NCBI RefSeq assembly: GCF_007559435.1
Contig: NZ_VMBP01000001.1
Span: 559,406-623,405, forward strand
DNA length: 64,000 nt
Reading direction: 5' to 3'
Origin: Ancylobacter moscoviensis
GTDB lineage: Bacteria; Pseudomonadota; Alphaproteobacteria; Rhizobiales; Xanthobacteraceae
Each line of letters starts with the position of its first letter. Positions within the stretch are counted from its first letter, which is position 1. The notes under the pieces were generated by a model that made no database searches, had not been told where the DNA came from, and saw nothing but the letters and a program-made list of their open reading frames with translations. Shown here piece by piece: positions 59,090 through 64,000 of this stretch. Both the position numbers and the translations under genes were made by a program.

Positions 59090-60627
59090 CGGCGTTCCCT
59101 TTCGAGCGGCAGCCACTGGAAGCCATCCTGCGCCAGCATCACGTCGGCCATGGCCGGGCCGTTGGAGCCGGCGGAATAGAACTGCACCTCGTCCTCGCCT
59201 CCCGACACCGCCTCGATGATCGGCTCGACGGCCTCCCATCCGGCCTCGATGGTATCGGCGCGCTGGAACAGCGTCGGGTCGCCGCACAGGCAGTCATAGA
59301 TCAGCGTCTCATAGCCGGTGCTTGGGGCCGCCTTGAAGTAGTCGGCGTATTTGAAGTCCATCTCCACCTCGGAGAGCTTGACCTTGCGGCCCGGCACCTT
59401 GGCGGCGAAGCGCAGCGAGACCCCCTCGTCGGGCTGGACGTGGATCACCATCAGATTGGGCTTGAGCGCGGTGGGCAGGTGGCGGAACAGCACGCCCGGC
59501 GCCCGCTTGAACTGGATGGCGATCTCGGTGCGCCGCACCGCCAGCGCCTTGCCGGTGCGGACATAGAAGGGCACGCCGTTCCAGCGCCACGAGTCGACGA
59601 AGCACTTGAGCGCCACATAGGTCTCGGTGCGGCTTTCGGGATCGACGTCCTTCTCCGCCCGATAGTCCCGCACCGCCTGTCCGTTGACGAAGCCGGCGCG
59701 GTACTGGCCGCGCACCGCCGCGCCGATGGCATCGTTCGGGCGCATATGGCGGATCGCCTCGATCACCTTGGTCTTTTCGGTGCGTACGGCGTCGGCGTCG
59801 AAGGAGTTCGGCGGCTCCATCGCGGTCATGGCGAGGAGCTGGAACATGTGGTTCGGCACCATGTCGCGCAGCGCGCCGGTGGCGTCGTAGAAGCGCCCGC
59901 GCTGCTCCACCGTCACCGTCTCGGCGGCGGTGATCTGCACGTGGTCGATATATTCCTTGCTCCAGATCGGCTCGAAGATGCCGTTGCCGAAGCGCAGCGC
60001 CATCATGTTCTGGACCGTTTCCTTGCCGAGGAAATGGTCGATCCGGTAGATCTGCCGCTCGTCGGCGACGGCGAGCAGGCGCCGGTTCAGCGCCCGCGCC
60101 GAGGGAAGATCGGTGCCGAAGGGCTTCTCCACCACGACATGGCGGAAGGTCTCCGGCTCCTCCTTCAGCAGGCCGGCGGCACCGAGCTGTTCGGAGATGG
60201 TGGCAAAGAAGCGCGGCGCGACGGCGAGGTAGAAGACGGCGTTGCCGGTCTGCTGCCGGCGCCGCTCCAGCCGCTCGCGGATGCGCCCGTAGGTAGCGGG
60301 ATCCTCGAAGTCGCCGGCGACATAGCCGATGCGGCTGATGAGCCACTTCCAAGTCTCGCCCTCGGTGTCGAGATGACCCGGCAGGTTCGCCACCTCGTCG
60401 GTGAGATAGGCGCGGTAGTCCTCCTCGCTCTGCTCCACGCGGTCGACGCCGACGATGGCGAAGTCGTCGACCAGCACGCCCTCATTGGCGAGGTTGTAGA
60501 GCGAGGGGAGCAGCAGGCGCTTGGTGAGGTCGCCGGAGGCGCCGAAGATGAAGAAGGTCGAGGCCGGCGCCGGCGCCGTGTCCGGCGCCAGCACCTTCTG
60601 GCCGAGAACGACGGTCTCGCTTCCCAT
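59086..60627 (-). CDS. zwf: Glucose-6-phosphate 1-dehydrogenase
   Basis: Oxidises glucose 6-phosphate to 6-phosphogluconolactone, feeding the pentose phosphate and Entner-Doudoroff routes. FIFGASGDLTKRLL is the nucleotide-binding motif, and RIDHFLGKE holds the active-site His/Lys. It is 513 aa, normal for the family. It is 15 bp downstream of gnd and overlaps the HAD gene by 4 bp. No pgl gene for the next step is found in the window. Confidence 0.97.
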   Translation of the reverse strand: MGSETVVLGQKVLAPDTAPAPASTFFIFGASGDLTKRLLLPSLYNLANEGVLVDDFAIVGVDRVEQSEEDYRAYLTDEVANLPGHLDTEGETWKWLISRIGYVAGDFEDPATYGRIRERLERRRQQTGNAVFYLAVAPRFFATISEQLGAAGLLKEEPETFRHVVVEKPFGTDLPSARALNRRLLAVADERQIYRIDHFLGKETVQNMMALRFGNGIFEPIWSKEYIDHVQITAAETVTVEQRGRFYDATGALRDMVPNHMFQLLAMTAMEPPNSFDADAVRTEKTKVIEAIRHMRPNDAIGAAVRGQYRAGFVNGQAVRDYRAEKDVDPESRTETYVALKCFVDSWRWNGVPFYVRTGKALAVRRTEIAIQFKRAPGVLFRHLPTALKPNLMVIHVQPDEGVSLRFAAKVPGRKVKLSEVEMDFKYADYFKAAPSTGYETLIYDCLCGDPTLFQRADTIEAGWEAVEPIIEAVSGGEDEVQFYSAGSNGPAMADVMLAQDGFQWLPLERERR

Positions 60628-60642
60628 GAACGCGCCCGCCGC

Positions 60643-61626
60643 TCACTTGCCGTTCTTGAATTCGGTATGGCCGCCGAACTGGAAGCGCATGGCGGAAAGC
60701 AGCTTCTCGCTGAAGGTGTGGTCCTGGCGCGAGCGGAAGCGGGTATAGAGCGCCGCCGAGAGCACCTCGGCCGATACCGCCTCCTCGATCGCCGCCATCA
60801 CCGTCCAGCGGCCCTCGCCGGAATCGGCGACCTCGCCGGGATAGTCGCCGAGCGTCTCGTCCTTGGCGAGCGCGATCGAGGTGAGGTCCAGCAGCCAGGA
60901 GGAGACGACGCTGCCGCGCCGCCACACCTCGGCGATGTCCGCCATGTCGAGCGTGAAGCGCTCGTTCGCCGGCAGCGCCTCGGACTTCTTGTTCTTGAGG
61001 ATGTCGAAGCCTTCCGCGTAGGCCTGCATCAGGCCGTACTCGATGCCGTTATGGACCATCTTCACGAAATGGCCCGAGCCAGCCGGCCCGCAATGCATGT
61101 AGCCCTGCTCGACCCGCAGATCGCGCCCCTCGCGGCTGGGGGTGAGCGGAATGTCGCCGCGTCCGGGAGCGAGAGCGGCGAAGATCGGGTCGAGCCGGTC
61201 GACCGCTTCCTTCACGCCGCCGATCATCATGCAGTAGCCGCGCTCCAGGCCCCAGACGCCGCCGGAGGTGCCGACGTCGATGTAATGGATGCCCTTGGGC
61301 TCCAGCTCGGCGGCGCGGCGGATGTCATCCTTGTAGAAGCTGTTGCCGCCGTCGATGATCGCGTCGCCCGGCGACAGAAGTCCGGCGAGCGTGGCGATGG
61401 TGCCCTCGGTCGGTCCGCCGGCGGGCAGCATCACCCAGACGGCGCGGGGGGCGTCGAGCTTGGCGACAAGGTCGGCCAGGTCGCCCGCAGGGCGGCTGCC
61501 CTCGGCGCCCAGCTCCTTCACGGCGGCTTCGTTGCGGTCCCAGACCACGCAGTCGTGGCCAGCTTTGGTGAGCCGGCGCGCGATGTTTCCGCCCATACGG
61601 CCGAGGCCGACGATTCCAAGCTGCAT
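60643..61626 (-). CDS. gnd: 6-phosphogluconate dehydrogenase, decarboxylating (short form)
   Basis: Oxidative decarboxylation of 6-phosphogluconate to ribulose 5-phosphate. The Rossmann motif is [13 protein letters not shown] at residues 6-18, and the catalytic lysine lies in [23 protein letters not shown]. At 327 aa it is the short GntZ/YqeC-like class rather than the roughly 470-aa E. coli type; the short class is often NAD-linked, but the cofactor cannot be read here. First gene of gnd-zwf-HAD. Confidence 0.94.
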   Translation of the reverse strand: MQLGIVGLGRMGGNIARRLTKAGHDCVVWDRNEAAVKELGAEGSRPAGDLADLVAKLDAPRAVWVMLPAGGPTEGTIATLAGLLSPGDAIIDGGNSFYKDDIRRAAELEPKGIHYIDVGTSGGVWGLERGYCMMIGGVKEAVDRLDPIFAALAPGRGDIPLTPSREGRDLRVEQGYMHCGPAGSGHFVKMVHNGIEYGLMQAYAEGFDILKNKKSEALPANERFTLDMADIAEVWRRGSVVSSWLLDLTSIALAKDETLGDYPGEVADSGEGRWTVMAAIEEAVSAEVLSAALYTRFRSRQDHTFSEKLLSAMRFQFGGHTEFKNGK

Positions 61627-61908
61627 TGATTCTCCTCCCGAGCGCGCGCCAGCCGCCTGCGGAGATGCCGCATCTCCGCGCCGGCGCCGTCACATCCACG
61701 TCGAACGTTTAGCGCAAGCCTATGCCGGGCATACGACAATTGGAAAGGGGCGGACGCGCATGACGAGCCGATCGTCTGTTCCGCGAGTGCCGGCGGGCAC
61801 GGTCTCGATCGGCTGGCGGCGGTTCGACGCCGCGGAAGGTCACGCGAATATGAGACCGCGCCGCGAGGGCGGCGAATCGGCAGGTGCGTCGACCATCGGG
61901 GGGAGATT

Positions 61909-61984
<76 letters not shown>

Positions 61985-62143
61985 ACCGGGGGCGCCGGAT
62001 GCGCGGGGCGCCGGAGCGCCTCGCCTTGGGTTTTCACCCGGCTGTCGCTCCGGTGCGAGCCGGAGCGGAACGGTCGTAAAGCACATGGCGGAGCGGACTG
62101 CAAGCCTCGACTTCACGTCGGGTGCGCCGTCCCCAGCGCTTTT

Positions 62144-62542
62144 TCAGCTTTCCTCGTCGTCCTCGAGGCCGTCGCCGATCAGATCGGACACGTCGTCGTC
62201 GCCATCCTCATCTTCTTCAAGGAAAGCGTCCTCGTCGTCGTCGTCGCTGGCGACGTCCTCGTCGATCTCCAGATCGTCGTCGACGGCGGCCGACTTGGCG
62301 TTGCCGGCGGTGGCCTCCTCGTCGGCATCCTCCAGCGAGACCAGTTCGACCTCGGTGTTCTCCTCGACCTCGGGGTCGGCCTCGACGGCGCGCGGCGCCT
62401 CGGCGCGGCCGCGCGTGACAGGAGCGGTGATCGGCACGATCTGCCCGGTATAGGGCGAGATCACCGGATCCTTGTTCAGGTCGTAGAACTTCCGCCCGGT
62501 GACGGGGCAGATGCGCTTGGTGCCTAATTCAGGTTTCACCAC
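62144..62542 (-). CDS. TIGR02300/FYDLN-acid domain protein
   Basis: 132-aa protein of unknown function. The N-terminus (VKPELGTKRICPVTGRKFYDLNKDPVI) is the family signature. The zinc-ribbon-like CxxC pairs found in some family members are here C-P-V-T and S-P-Y-T, so metal binding is unlikely. The C-terminal two thirds are strongly acidic (repeated Glu/Asp runs) and probably disordered. The start is GTG 62542, or GTG 62539, where family members begin. It is divergent from aroA, and tRNA-Ala is downstream on the same strand. Confidence 0.88.
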   Translation of the reverse strand: MVKPELGTKRICPVTGRKFYDLNKDPVISPYTGQIVPITAPVTRGRAEAPRAVEADPEVEENTEVELVSLEDADEEATAGNAKSAAVDDDLEIDEDVASDDDDEDAFLEEDEDGDDDVSDLIGDGLEDDEES

Positions 62543-62753
62543 GGTTTCAAACCTCGGGTGGTGATGGAAAGGGTGCTCCCATTGAACTGCTCGCGATGCG
62601 GAGTCAAGCCGCATCTTGAAGGCCCGTGGCGGCGATAACGCCCTCGTGCTACGACGGGCGCCCGTCGCGGGCGCGGGAGCCCGGCTCTCCCGCCGGCGCG
62701 CGATAACCGTTCCGCAGGATCCGCGCGGCCGCGGTCCCAAAGACAAGGCTTGA

Positions 62754-64000
<1,247 letters not shown>

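Noticed and set aside
59080-61629. An 849-codon open frame on the plus strand opposite zwf and gnd
   Set aside because: Shadow of two well-recognised enzymes; composition is His/Arg/Gly-rich without motifs.

Overview
The window is a gene-dense, high-GC chromosomal segment of an alphaproteobacterium, most likely a Hyphomicrobiales (Rhizobiales) member. The evidence is gene content and order: rsmG-parA-parB, mnmE-mnmG, rho-hemJ-hemE facing ppsR-maf-aroE-coaE-dnaQ-secB, tim44-mltA-smr, hslUV, hisB-DUF2628-hisH-hisA-hisF-hisE-coaA, hrcA-grpE facing rph-rdgB-hemW, rsmI-yraN-gshB, hsp20-DUF1150 and a class II aroA. A complete NAD-dependent formate dehydrogenase operon (fdsGBA, fdhD/fdsC, fdsD) and a probable ornithine-lipid acyltransferase (olsB) would fit a formate-using family such as Xanthobacteraceae. 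That family-level placement is inference.

Layout. 1-3.6 kb: end of a response regulator, a YkuD L,D-transpeptidase, a YggS PLP protein and a membrane diguanylate cyclase. 3.7-8.0 kb: leuS-lptE-holA. 8.0-13.9 kb on the minus strand: the chromosome segregation and tRNA-modification block parB, parA, rsmG, mnmG, mnmE. 14-20.9 kb: a DUF255 thioredoxin-fold protein, a small membrane protein, rho, hemJ, hemE, and then a candidate replication origin between hemE and ppsR. 20.0-24.2 kb: the tightly overlapping ppsR-maf-aroE-coaE-dnaQ operon converging on secB. 24.6-29.6 kb: tim44, mltA, smr, a small HTH gene, then hslU/hslV. 29.6-36.5 kb: an MFS permease, the histidine operon, coaA and alkB. 36.5-46.8 kb: an exported protein of unknown function, grpE-hrcA, rph-rdgB-hemW, a periplasmic-binding lipoprotein, rsmI-yraN-gshB, DUF1150 and hsp20. 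47-58.2 kb: olsB, yifB/comM, the formate dehydrogenase operon and a KefB-type antiporter. 58.2-64 kb: gnd-zwf with a HAD phosphatase, tRNA-Ala(GGC), a FYDLN-acid protein and the start of aroA.

The most coherent higher-order signal is the replication and segregation centre. One perfect 16-bp parS lies inside rsmG, two degenerate copies lie in the mnmG-mnmE gap, and one is embedded in a 24-bp palindrome at 27.6 kb. Together they bracket the hemE-ppsR gap, which has an AT-rich stretch, DnaA-box-like nonamers and divergent flanking operons. A second gap, at 16.0-16.3 kb, carries a perfect DnaA box and two inverted repeats.

I saw no insertion sequences, prophage, CRISPR array, toxin-antitoxin pair or defence island. 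Nothing in the window looks like a wholly undescribed system. The items worth follow-up are the origin/parS architecture, the class II EPSPS with Gly at a resistance-determining position, the HAD gene coupled to zwf where pgl is often found, and several conserved but uncharacterised small genes.
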